NCBI GenBank assembly: GCA_021784495.1 | Contig: JAJXSQ010000088.1 | Coordinates: 1 to 8,045 of the forward strand | Direction of reading: 5' to 3' | Source: Myxococcales bacterium | GTDB taxonomy: Bacteria; Myxococcota; Myxococcia; Myxococcales; Anaeromyxobacteraceae | DNA length: 8,045 nt | Shown: positions 1-6,532 of the stretch, one piece after another | Numbering within the stretch: the stretch's first letter is position 1 | Layout of the letters: every line of letters starts with the position of its first letter | Made by a program: the position numbers and the translations under genes | Notes under the pieces: generated by a model | Databases searched by the model: none | What the model saw: only the letters and a program-made list of their open reading frames with translations | What the model was told of the DNA's origin: nothing

Positions 1-672
1 GGCCAGCCCTTCGACTTCGGGGACTTCTCCACGGTCAACGTGGAGGGGTACGGCCCGTTCGACTTCGGCTCGGTCTTCGACACCCTCTTCGGCCAGCGCG
101 CCGGCCGCGGCGCCCGCGGCCGCCACACGGCGCCGGCGCGGCCCGGCGCCGACGTGGAGGCCGACCTGGAGATCGATCTGCGCGAGGCGGTGATCGGCGG
201 CGCTCGCGACGTCCGCGTCGACGGCCGCACCCTCCGGATCACCCTGCGGCCCGGGCTCGTCGACGGGTCCCGGATCCGGCTGGCCGGCCAGGGGGGCCCG
301 GGCGAGCGCGGCGCCCCCCCCGGCAACCTCCTCCTGCGCATCCGGCTCCGGCCGCACCCGCTCGTCCGGGTCGACGGACGGGACCTGTCGCTCGATCTCC
401 CGGTCACCGTCCCCGAGGCGGTCCTCGGCGCCGACGTGGAGCTGCCGACGTTCGACGGGAAGGTCCGGTTCAAGGTCCCGGCCGGCGCCCAGAGCGGGAC
501 CCGCATCCGGCTGCGCGGCAAGGGGCTCCCGGAACAGGACGGGGGACGGCGCGGCGACCTGTACGCGGTCGTGCGGCTGATCCTGCCGGAGGCGACCGAG
601 GAGCTCGCCCGCGCGGTCGCGCCGCTCGCCCCGCTCTACAAGGCCGATCCGCGCGGCGACATCTCGTTGTAG
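1..672 (+). CDS. DnaJ/CbpA-type co-chaperone, C-terminal part (5' end off window)
   Basis: The frame is open from base 1 and ends at TAG 670-672, giving 223 residues; the GTG at 40 is internal, so the true start and the J-domain lie to the left. Residues about 1-35 are a Gly/Phe-rich linker (DFGSVFDTLFG). They are followed by two beta-rich substrate-binding domains: CTD I from about residue 50 (ADVEADLEIDLREAVIGG) and CTD II from about 125 (LPVTVPEAVLGADVELPTFD, then VPAGAQSGTRIRLRGKGLP and GDLYAVVRL). No CxxCxGxG zinc-finger repeats separate linker and CTD I, so this is a class B (CbpA-like) rather than a classical DnaJ. Proteins of this family deliver unfolded clients to cytoplasmic DnaK and stimulate its ATPase. 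Whether it is dnaJ, cbpA or an extra paralogue cannot be told without the N-terminus. It is probably the upstream member of the unit that continues with the HEAT gene and plsB. Confidence 0.92.
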   Translation, partial: GQPFDFGDFSTVNVEGYGPFDFGSVFDTLFGQRAGRGARGRHTAPARPGADVEADLEIDLREAVIGGARDVRVDGRTLRITLRPGLVDGSRIRLAGQGGPGERGAPPGNLLLRIRLRPHPLVRVDGRDLSLDLPVTVPEAVLGADVELPTFDGKVRFKVPAGAQSGTRIRLRGKGLPEQDGGRRGDLYAVVRLILPEATEELARAVAPLAPLYKADPRGDISL

Positions 673-676
673 AACG

Positions 677-706
677 GGGCCCGACGCCACCCGCCGGAGC
701 GGGCCC
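677..706 (+). other. Inverted repeat between the DnaJ and HEAT genes
   Basis: GGGCCCG (677-683) and CGGGCCC (700-706) are perfect inverse complements separated by 16 nt, so the transcript could form a 7-bp GC-only hairpin within the 48-nt gap. No T-run follows, so it does not look like an intrinsic terminator. It ends 4 nt before the GGAGG ribosome-binding site of the next gene and could affect its translation or mRNA processing. In sequence this GC-rich such repeats also occur by chance. Confidence 0.3.
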
Positions 707-710
707 GGCT

Positions 711-715
711 GGAGG
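711..715 (+). promoter_or_regulatory. Shine-Dalgarno of the HEAT-repeat gene
   Basis: GGAGG lies 5 nt before ATG 721. This near-ideal spacing fixes the start of the HEAT-repeat protein at 721 and indicates independent initiation rather than coupling to the DnaJ stop 48 nt upstream. Confidence 0.75.
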
Positions 716-720
716 TCTCG

Positions 721-1470
721 ATGGGCATCTTCGATCTGTTCGGCTCGCCCTCGACGCGGGAGGACGCGGCGCGGCGCAAGCTGGCGCGGAGGCTGACGGA
801 GCGGTACGGGCCGCCGGAGAACCGCCAGAAGGCGATCGACCAGCTCGGCCGCGAGCGCACGGCCGGGTCCCTCGAGACCCTCTGCCTCCGCTTCACCATC
901 CACTCCGAGCCGGGGATCACCGACCAGGAGGAGAAGGAGCTCGCGCTCGGGCACCTCCTGGAGGCGGGGCGCGACGCGATCGCCCCGGTGACCGCCTTCC
1001 TCCAGAAGCACGAGGCGGGCGTCAGCTGGGGGCTCCAGGCGCTCGCCGGCGTGGCGACCTCGGAGGAGGTCGTCGCGATCACGGTGGCGGAGCTCGCGCG
1101 CCTCGCCACCGTCTACACCCGCGACCCGGAGAAGAAGCTCACCCTGCTCGCCTGGCTCGCCGAGCACCACCCGGGCGCCGCCTCCGACGCCCTCGAGCCG
1201 GCGGTCGTCGCGCTCCTCGAGGACTTCTCCGACGACGTGCGGATCCGGGCGACCCGGCTGCTCGCGCTCCGCGCGCCGAGCGAGCCGATCCGGGTCGCGC
1301 TCCTCGAGCTCCTCGTCCGGGACGCCGGCAACGCCCGGGTTCGCGGGGAGGTGCTCACCGCGCTCGCCACCCACCAGGCCGACGTCGCGGGATACCGCCC
1401 GCGCGTCGAGCCGCTGATCGCCGAGCCCTGGTTCCTCGACCGGGAGGGCCGCGTCAAGAAACGCGGCTGA
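721..1470 (+). CDS. HEAT-repeat domain protein of unknown function
   Basis: This is a 249-residue soluble protein with no signal peptide or membrane segment. After a short basic N-terminus (MGIFDLFGSPSTREDAARRK, then LARRLTERYGPPENRQKAID) it is built of paired amphipathic helices in the HEAT/armadillo style. Examples are LLEAGRDAIAPVTAFLQK (about 80-97), WGLQALAGVATSEEVV (about 102-117), ALEPAVVALLEDFSDDVRIR (about 157-176) followed by ATRLLALRAP, and VALLELLVRDAGNARVRGEV (about 192-211) followed by LTALATH. HEAT solenoids usually act as protein-protein scaffolds, and no catalytic motif is visible. The type resembles HEAT-repeat proteins I recall from myxobacteria, from memory only. The ATG with GGAGG upstream is a confident start. 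The stop TGA 1468-1470 is followed after 3 nt by the plsB GTG, so the two are probably co-translated, suggesting but not proving a link to membrane-lipid synthesis or to the DnaJ upstream. Confidence 0.85.
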   Translation: MGIFDLFGSPSTREDAARRKLARRLTERYGPPENRQKAIDQLGRERTAGSLETLCLRFTIHSEPGITDQEEKELALGHLLEAGRDAIAPVTAFLQKHEAGVSWGLQALAGVATSEEVVAITVAELARLATVYTRDPEKKLTLLAWLAEHHPGAASDALEPAVVALLEDFSDDVRIRATRLLALRAPSEPIRVALLELLVRDAGNARVRGEVLTALATHQADVAGYRPRVEPLIAEPWFLDREGRVKKRG

Positions 1471-1473
1471 TCC

Positions 1474-3984
1474 GTGGCCGACTCCCCGCGCCCCGCCCCC
1501 TCCGCCGGAGGGGGGCTCCTGGGACGGCTCTTCGAGCCGGTGCGGGTGGCCGTGGAGACCCCGGGCGAGCTCGCCGCGCTCGCCGCGCGCGGCGGGCTGG
1601 TCTTCGTCGTCCGGCGCCCGCGCCTCCTCGACGTCCTCTACCTCCGCTGGTTCCTCCGCCGGCACGCCCTCCCGCCCCTGCGCGCCGCCCCCGGGCTCCG
1701 CGGGCTGCCGGCCGCGCTGACCCGCCTCCCCCGCTCCCGGCGCGCCCTCCTCCGGGCGCTGCGCGACGGCCAGTCCTCGGTCCTCTTCCTGACCGGAGAC
1801 GCGCCGCTCGAGCCGTTCGCCGCCCTGGTCCGCCGGCAGCGCTCGCTCGACCGCCCCATCTCCCTGGTGCCCGCCCTCCTCCTCTGGAGCCGCCGGGCGC
1901 AGCGGGTCGAGGGGTCGGTCTGGGACGTCCTGTACGGCTCCCCCGACGCGCCCTCCGCGTTCGCCAACCTCGTCGCCTTCCTCCGGAACTTCCGCCGCGC
2001 CTTCCTCTCGATCGGGCGCCCGGTCGACCTGGCGGGCGCGCTGGCGTCGCGCCCGGAGGCGACGGACGAGCGGATCGCCGAGGCGGCGCGCGGGGTCGTC
2101 CACCAGCGCCTCGCGCGGGCGCTCCGGGCGGCCGTGGGCCCGCCGCTCACCACCCCGCAGCGGGTCCGCGCCAAGGTGCTGCGCGACCGGACGCTGCGGA
2201 GCGCGCTCGCGCGGAGCGCCGCCGACACCGGCCGGACGCCGGCCGCCGTCGCCGCCGAGTCCGAGCGCTGCCTCCGGGAGATCGCCAGCCGCTACGATCC
2301 GAACCTGGTGCGCCTCCTCCGGGCGGCGCTCACCCCGGTGTTCCGGAAGCTCTACGACTCGGTCGAGGTCGACGAGGAGGGGCTCGCGCGCGTGGTGCGG
2401 GCGGCGGGGGACGCGCCGCTCGTCTTCTGCCCGAGCCACAAGAGCTACGTCGACTTCCTCGTCCTCCCCTGGCTGCTCTACGAGCACGGCCTCCCGGCGC
2501 CGCACGTCGCCGCCGGGATCAACCTCTCCTTCTGGCCCTTCGGCGCGCTCGCGCGGCGCGGCGGCGCCTTCTTCATCCGCCGCTCGCTGAAGGGCGACCC
2601 GGTGTACACCCCGGTGCTCCGCGCCTACGTGAAGCACCTGCTCCGCGAGCGCTTCCCGCAGGAGTTCTACCTGGAGGGGAGCCGGAGCCGCACCGGGAAG
2701 CTCCTCCCCCCGCGCACCGGGCTCCTCTCCATGGAGGTCGACGCCTGGCTCGACGGCGCGGCGCCCGACGTGCTCTTCGTCCCGGTCGCCATCGACTACG
2801 AGCAGCTCATCGAGGCGACCAGCTACGCGCGGGAGCTCGCCGGCGGCGAGAAGCGCAAGGAGAGCCTGCGGTCCCTGCTCGGCGCGGTCCGCGTCCTCTT
2901 CCGCCGCTACCAGCGGGTGCACGTCCAGTTCGAGCCGCCCATCTCGCTCCGGGCGGTGGCGGCGGGCCACCCCGCGGAGCCGGCGCCGCTCCTGCCGGCC
3001 GCCGAGGAGGGCCCCGCGGCCGGGTCGCCCGGGGAGGCGCGCCGGGCCCTGGTCCGGGCGCTGGCGACCCGGATCGCGTACGGCATCGGCCGCGCGGTCA
3101 CCATCACCCCGGTCGGCCTCGTCGCCTCGGCGCTCCTCTCGCACGGCCGCCGCGGCCTCGGCGCGGCCGAGCTCGGCCGGCGGGTGGAGCTCCTCCGGTA
3201 CCTCGCCTCCCAGGGCGGCGCCCGCTTCGCCCGCGGGCTCGCCGGGACGCCGAGCGATCCGGGGCGGCCCGGGCCGGTGGCCGACGCGCTCCGCCGCCTC
3301 GAGGCGACCGGGCTCGTCCGGGCCGAGCGGGCCGCCGGGGAGACGATCTACCTCGTCCCCGACGAGCGGCGACCGCTCCTCGACTACCACCGCAACGCGG
3401 TGATCCACCGCTTCGTCGCGCCGGCGATCGTCGCCGAGGCGGTGCGGGCGGCCGGCGAGGAGACGACCGTGGCGGCGGCGCGCCACGAGGCCCGGTGGCT
3501 CTCGCGGCTCCTCAAGCTCGAGTTCACCTACCGCCCCGGGGCCTCCTCGGGGGAGGTCTTCGACGAGCACCTCGCGGCCCTCGAGCGGCTGGGCGCCGTC
3601 GCCGTCGACGACGCGCGGCTCCGGCGCGCCGCCGATCGGGAGACCATCCCCTTCCTCGCCGCCTTCCTCCGCCCCCCCCTCGAGGCGTACTGGCTCGTCG
3701 CCGACTCCTCGGCGGCGGCCCTCGGTGGCGCGGCGCGTCAGCCGGCGGAGCGACGCGCGCTGGTGCGGCTCGCGCTCGACCGCGGCCGCGCCGCCTACCT
3801 CTCGGGCCGGCTCGCCCACCGCGAGTCGCTCTCCCGCGCGACGATCGAGAACGCGATCGAGTGGCTCGTCTCGACCGGCCACCTCGCCGCGAGCTCCGGG
3901 CCGGGGGACCGCGTCGAGCTGCCGCAGTCGGGGCCGCCGCTCTCGGAGATCATCGACGGAATCGCTCGCCATCTCGCGCAATGA
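1474..3984 (+). CDS. plsB: Glycerol-3-phosphate 1-O-acyltransferase (PlsB type)
   Basis: The 836-residue product (E. coli PlsB is 807) catalyses the first step of phospholipid synthesis, transferring an acyl chain from acyl-ACP or acyl-CoA to sn-1 of glycerol-3-phosphate at the inner face of the cytoplasmic membrane. All four acyltransferase blocks are present: block I SHKSYVD with catalytic H322 and D327; block II GGAFFIRR (363-370); block III FYLEGSRSRTGK (398-409), which binds glycerol-phosphate; block IV LFVPVAIDYE (434-443). PHVAAGINLSFWPFG between blocks I and II is also PlsB-like. The long N-terminal region (about 1-310) and the C-terminal region starting near ITPVGLVASALLS match PlsB, not the short PlsC/PlsY enzymes. 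A Pro/Ala/Glu-rich stretch near residues 500-520 looks like a linker. The GTG start 3 nt after the HEAT stop has no strong Shine-Dalgarno, which fits translational coupling. The stop is TGA 3982-3984. Confidence 0.95.
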   Translation: MADSPRPAPSAGGGLLGRLFEPVRVAVETPGELAALAARGGLVFVVRRPRLLDVLYLRWFLRRHALPPLRAAPGLRGLPAALTRLPRSRRALLRALRDGQSSVLFLTGDAPLEPFAALVRRQRSLDRPISLVPALLLWSRRAQRVEGSVWDVLYGSPDAPSAFANLVAFLRNFRRAFLSIGRPVDLAGALASRPEATDERIAEAARGVVHQRLARALRAAVGPPLTTPQRVRAKVLRDRTLRSALARSAADTGRTPAAVAAESERCLREIASRYDPNLVRLLRAALTPVFRKLYDSVEVDEEGLARVVRAAGDAPLVFCPSHKSYVDFLVLPWLLYEHGLPAPHVAAGINLSFWPFGALARRGGAFFIRRSLKGDPVYTPVLRAYVKHLLRERFPQEFYLEGSRSRTGKLLPPRTGLLSMEVDAWLDGAAPDVLFVPVAIDYEQLIEATSYARELAGGEKRKESLRSLLGAVRVLFRRYQRVHVQFEPPISLRAVAAGHPAEPAPLLPAAEEGPAAGSPGEARRALVRALATRIAYGIGRAVTITPVGLVASALLSHGRRGLGAAELGRRVELLRYLASQGGARFARGLAGTPSDPGRPGPVADALRRLEATGLVRAERAAGETIYLVPDERRPLLDYHRNAVIHRFVAPAIVAEAVRAAGEETTVAAARHEARWLSRLLKLEFTYRPGASSGEVFDEHLAALERLGAVAVDDARLRRAADRETIPFLAAFLRPPLEAYWLVADSSAAALGGAARQPAERRALVRLALDRGRAAYLSGRLAHRESLSRATIENAIEWLVSTGHLAASSGPGDRVELPQSGPPLSEIIDGIARHLAQ

Positions 3985-4127
3985 TCTCGAGCGGCACGCG
4001 CGTTCTTCCCTTTCGCGCCGGTGCGCCTTTCGACTAATCTCCGTGGCCCGCGCAACAACTTCGCAGTCCTGGTAGCGATCCATCCATTCCGCCCGAGACC
4101 TGGGACGAAGATCGAGGAGGCTGACCG
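3985..4127 (+). promoter_or_regulatory. Spacer before the CoA-transferase; weak terminator and promoter candidates
   Basis: This 143-nt gap is visibly less GC-rich than the genes around it. An imperfect hairpin can be drawn between 3991-4002 and 4014-4026 (11-nt loop, small bulges) followed by only three T's (4028-4030), a weak candidate end for the plsB transcript. TAATCT (4035-4040) and TAGCGAT (4073-4079) are the most -10-like stretches, but neither has a good -35 box at 16-18 nt. A promoter for the CoA-transferase is expected here because that gene has its own strong ribosome-binding site and terminator. Its exact position cannot be decided by eye. Confidence 0.3.
4114..4120 (+). promoter_or_regulatory. 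Strong Shine-Dalgarno of the CoA-transferase
   Basis: GAGGAGG sits 7 nt before ATG 4128. It is the strongest ribosome-binding site in the window, it fixes the start, and it suggests high expression. Confidence 0.85.
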
Positions 4128-5648
4128 ATGGCAGACCGGATTCTCCACAAGGGGCTCAAGGCCAAGGTGATGAGCGCCGAGGCCGCCGCCGCCCTCATCC
4201 CGAACGGCTCCACCGTCGGCATGTCCGGCTTCACGGGCGCCGGCTACCCGAAGGCCGTCCCGATCGCGCTCTCCAAGCGCGCCATCGACGATCGCCTCAA
4301 GGGGAAGCCGCTGAAGCTCAACGTCCTCACCGGCGCCTCGACCGGCCCGGAGCAGGACACGATCATGAGCCTCACCGAGGCCTCGCGGTTCCGCTTCCCC
4401 TACCAGGGGGACGCGGTGACCCGCGAGAAGATCAACGCCGGGCTCATCGAGTACCAGGACATGCACCTGAGCCACGCGGGCACGCTCGTCCGCTACGGCT
4501 ACTACGGCAAGGTCGACTTCGCGCTGATCGAGGTGACCAAGATCCGCGAGGACGGCTCGCTGGTCTGCTCCTCGTCCTGCGGCGCCAACAACGTCTACCT
4601 GGAGCACGCCGAGAAGATCATCCTCGAGGTGAACTCCTGGCAGGACGAGCGGCTCGAGGGGATGCACGACATCATCTCGGTCAACCCGGTCCACGGCGAG
4701 CGCGTGCCCATCCCGATCCTCGCCACCGACGACCGCAAGGGCTCGCCCTACCAGACCATCGACGTGAGCAAGGTCGTGGCCGTCGTCGAGACCACCAACC
4801 CCGACCGGAACGCGCCCTTCAAGGCCCCGGAGGAGATCCACAAGAAGATCGCCCAGCACATCCTCGACTTCTTCGACGGCGAGGTGAAGGCGGGGCGCCT
4901 GGCGAAGCACCTGAACCCCCTCCAGTCGGGCGTCGGCAACATCGCCAACGCCGTCCTCGTCGGCCTGAACGAGGGGCCGTTCGAGAACATGACCAGCTAC
5001 ACCGAGGTGATCCAGGACGGCATGCTCGACCTGCTCGACTCGGGCAAGCTCCGCGTCGCGTCGGCCACGGCCTTCTCGGTCTCCCCCGAGGGGCAGGTCC
5101 GGTTCAACAAGAACATCGACCGCTACCGGAAGCAGATCATCCTGCGCCCGCAGGAGATCTCCAACAACCCGGAGGTCATCCGCCGCCTCGGCTGCATCGC
5201 GATGAACGGGTTCGTCGAGGCCGACATCTACGGCCACGTCAACTCGACCCACATCGCCGGCAAGGGGATCGAGAACGGCATCGGCGGGTCGGGCGACTTC
5301 GCCCGGAACTCGGCCTACACGATCTTCATGTCCCCCGCGACGGCCAAGGACGGGAAGATCTCGGCGATCGTCCCCTTCGCCACGCACATCGACCACACCG
5401 AGCACGACGTGCACGGGATCGTGACCGAGTACGGCTTCGCCGACCTCCGCGGCCGCTCCCCCAAGGAGAAGGCCAAGGAGATCATCGAGAAGGCCGCGGC
5501 GCCGGAGTACCGCCCGATCCTCTGGGACTACATGAAGCGCGCGATGAAGTCCCCGAGCGCCGGCCTCCAGTCGCCCCACATGTTCCACGAGGCCTTCGCC
5601 TTCCACACCCGGTACCTCCAGACCGGCGACATGCGGCCCAAGAAGTAG
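4128..5648 (+). CDS. Acetyl-CoA hydrolase/transferase family protein, likely succinyl-CoA:acetate CoA-transferase
   Basis: The 506-residue product matches the length (about 490-540) and motifs of the family containing Acetobacter AarC, E. coli ScpC and clostridial Cat1. Near the N-terminus is VGMSGFTGAGYPKAVP. The catalytic glutamate that forms the glutamyl-CoA thioester is E293 in YTEVIQDGMLDLLDSGKLR, equivalent to AarC E294. EISNNPEVIRRLG and the glycine-rich NGIGGSGDFAR (G386-G387-S388-G389), which helps shape the acyl-CoA site, follow in order. The expected reaction is succinyl-CoA + acetate to succinate + acetyl-CoA in the cytoplasm, feeding acetate into acetyl-CoA while bypassing succinyl-CoA synthetase. 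Propionyl-CoA or other acids are possible alternative partners. The gene stands alone: strong Shine-Dalgarno upstream, TAG stop 5646-5648 and an intrinsic terminator 22 nt later. It uses more Lys, Asn and Ile and strongly C/G-ending codons, consistent with a highly expressed enzyme. The family is certain; the exact CoA partner is inferred. Confidence 0.94.
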   Translation: MADRILHKGLKAKVMSAEAAAALIPNGSTVGMSGFTGAGYPKAVPIALSKRAIDDRLKGKPLKLNVLTGASTGPEQDTIMSLTEASRFRFPYQGDAVTREKINAGLIEYQDMHLSHAGTLVRYGYYGKVDFALIEVTKIREDGSLVCSSSCGANNVYLEHAEKIILEVNSWQDERLEGMHDIISVNPVHGERVPIPILATDDRKGSPYQTIDVSKVVAVVETTNPDRNAPFKAPEEIHKKIAQHILDFFDGEVKAGRLAKHLNPLQSGVGNIANAVLVGLNEGPFENMTSYTEVIQDGMLDLLDSGKLRVASATAFSVSPEGQVRFNKNIDRYRKQIILRPQEISNNPEVIRRLGCIAMNGFVEADIYGHVNSTHIAGKGIENGIGGSGDFARNSAYTIFMSPATAKDGKISAIVPFATHIDHTEHDVHGIVTEYGFADLRGRSPKEKAKEIIEKAAAPEYRPILWDYMKRAMKSPSAGLQSPHMFHEAFAFHTRYLQTGDMRPKK

Positions 5649-5670
5649 CCCCGGCCCCCAGGTCCCACCG

Positions 5671-5706
5671 ACGGCGGCCGCCCCCGGGCGGTCGCCGTTT
5701 GCTTTT
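5671..5706 (+). terminator. Intrinsic terminator of the CoA-transferase gene
   Basis: ACGGCG (5671-5676) pairs with CGCCGT (5693-5698), G5677 faces T5692 as a G-U wobble, and CCGCCC (5678-5683) pairs with GGGCGG (5686-5691). This gives a 13-bp stem whose top pair must open to leave a 4-nt loop. The T-rich tail TTTGCTTTT (5698-5706) follows at once. It is the clearest rho-independent terminator in the window and lies 22 nt after the CoA-transferase stop. Confidence 0.85.
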
Positions 5707-5734
5707 CGCCGGCCCGTCCCTACACTCGGGGCCC
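5699..5734 (+). promoter_or_regulatory. Sigma-70-type promoter of the phosphatase gene
   Basis: A -35-like TTGCTT (5699-5704) and a -10-like TACACT (5721-5726, 4 of 6 consensus bases) are separated by 16 nt. Transcription would be expected to start about 7-9 nt after the -10 box, at 5733-5735, which coincides with the GTG start at 5735. The -35 box lies within the T-tail of the preceding terminator. The promoter is read from sequence only. Confidence 0.6.
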
Positions 5735-6532
5735 GTGCCCTCCCCGTCCCTCGATCTCGACCTGGCGCTGGCCACCGCCCGGCGCGCCGCCGAGGCGGGC
5801 GCCGCGGCGAGCCTCCGCCACTTCTCCGCCGGCCTCGCCGTCGAGCTGAAGCCCGACCGGACCCCCGTCACCCGCGCCGACCGCGAGGCCGAGGCGGCGA
5901 TCGTCGCGGTGATCCGCGCCGCCTTCCCCGACCACGCCCTCCTCGGCGAGGAGACCGGGGCCCACCCCGGCAGCGCCGAGTGGCGCTGGATCGTCGATCC
6001 GCTCGACGGGACGAAGGGCTTCACCCGCGGGCGCGCCTTCTGGGGGCCGCTGGTGGCGCTGGAGGAGCGCGGCGCCGTGGTGGCCGGCGCCATGGCCCTC
6101 CCGGTCGCCGCCGAGGTCTACTGGGCGGCGCGGGGTCGCGGCGCCTGGCTCTCCACCGCCGGCGGCCCGCCCGCCCGGCTCGCCGTGTCGCGGATCGCGG
6201 ACTGGCGCGACGCGACGCTCTCGCTCGGCGAGCCCCACGTCCTCCTCGCGCCCCCCCTCCTCGCGCCGATCGCCCGGCTCGCCACCGCCGCGCAGTCGGC
6301 GCGCTGCTACGGAGACCTGGCGGGCTGCGCGCTCGTGCTGAAGGGGCAGGCCGAGGCCTGGATCGAGGCGGGGGTCCAGCTCTGGGACATCGCGCCGCTC
6401 CAGATCCTCGTCGAGGAGGCGGGCGGCCGCTTCACCGACCACGCCGGCGCGCCGACCCACGCGTCGGGCCACTGCGTCGCGTCGAACGGCGCGGTCCACG
6501 AGCGGGTCCTGGCGGCGCTCCGCGAGGGGTGA
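5735..6532 (+). CDS. Inositol monophosphatase superfamily phosphatase, histidinol-phosphatase-like
   Basis: From GTG 5735 the protein has 265 residues, normal for the family. It carries the Mg2+ and Li+-sensitive phosphatase motifs: GEE (G71-E72-E73), WIVDPLDGTKGF with metal ligands D88 and D91, and LWDIAPLQILVEEAGG with D218. The segment FWGPLVALEE and the later CYGDLAGCALVLKGQAEAW resemble the HisN branch (histidinol-phosphate phosphatase, penultimate step of histidine synthesis). Other superfamily members (inositol-1-phosphatase, CysQ-type bisphosphate nucleotidase) remain possible, and no his genes are nearby. An in-frame TTG at 5699 would add 12 residues, but it is the -35 box of the likely promoter, so GTG 5735 is preferred. 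No usable Shine-Dalgarno precedes it, pointing to leaderless translation. The 3' end overlaps the convergent minus-strand gene by 101 bp. Confidence 0.88.
   Translation: MPSPSLDLDLALATARRAAEAGAAASLRHFSAGLAVELKPDRTPVTRADREAEAAIVAVIRAAFPDHALLGEETGAHPGSAEWRWIVDPLDGTKGFTRGRAFWGPLVALEERGAVVAGAMALPVAAEVYWAARGRGAWLSTAGGPPARLAVSRIADWRDATLSLGEPHVLLAPPLLAPIARLATAAQSARCYGDLAGCALVLKGQAEAWIEAGVQLWDIAPLQILVEEAGGRFTDHAGAPTHASGHCVASNGAVHERVLAALREG

Noticed and set aside
4044..4065. Sigma-54-like TGGCCCG...TTCGCA before the CoA-transferase
   Set aside because: The -24 GG and -12 GC elements are about 6 bases too far apart, and this promoter class is strict about spacing.
3495..4075. Plus-strand frames overlapping the end of plsB
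   Set aside because: The products are Arg/Pro/Ala-rich shadow translations; the plsB frame continues to its natural TGA at 3984.
3795..5606. Long minus-strand open frame (603 codons) antisense to the CoA-transferase
   Set aside because: The plus strand encodes an unmistakable CoA-transferase with catalytic E293. The antisense product is Val/Asp/Leu/Gly/Arg-rich and repetitive, as expected for the complement of GC3-biased codons.
5699..5734. TTG start giving a 277-residue phosphatase
   Set aside because: The 12 extra residues come from the -35/-10 promoter region and the terminator tail, and no ribosome site precedes the TTG.
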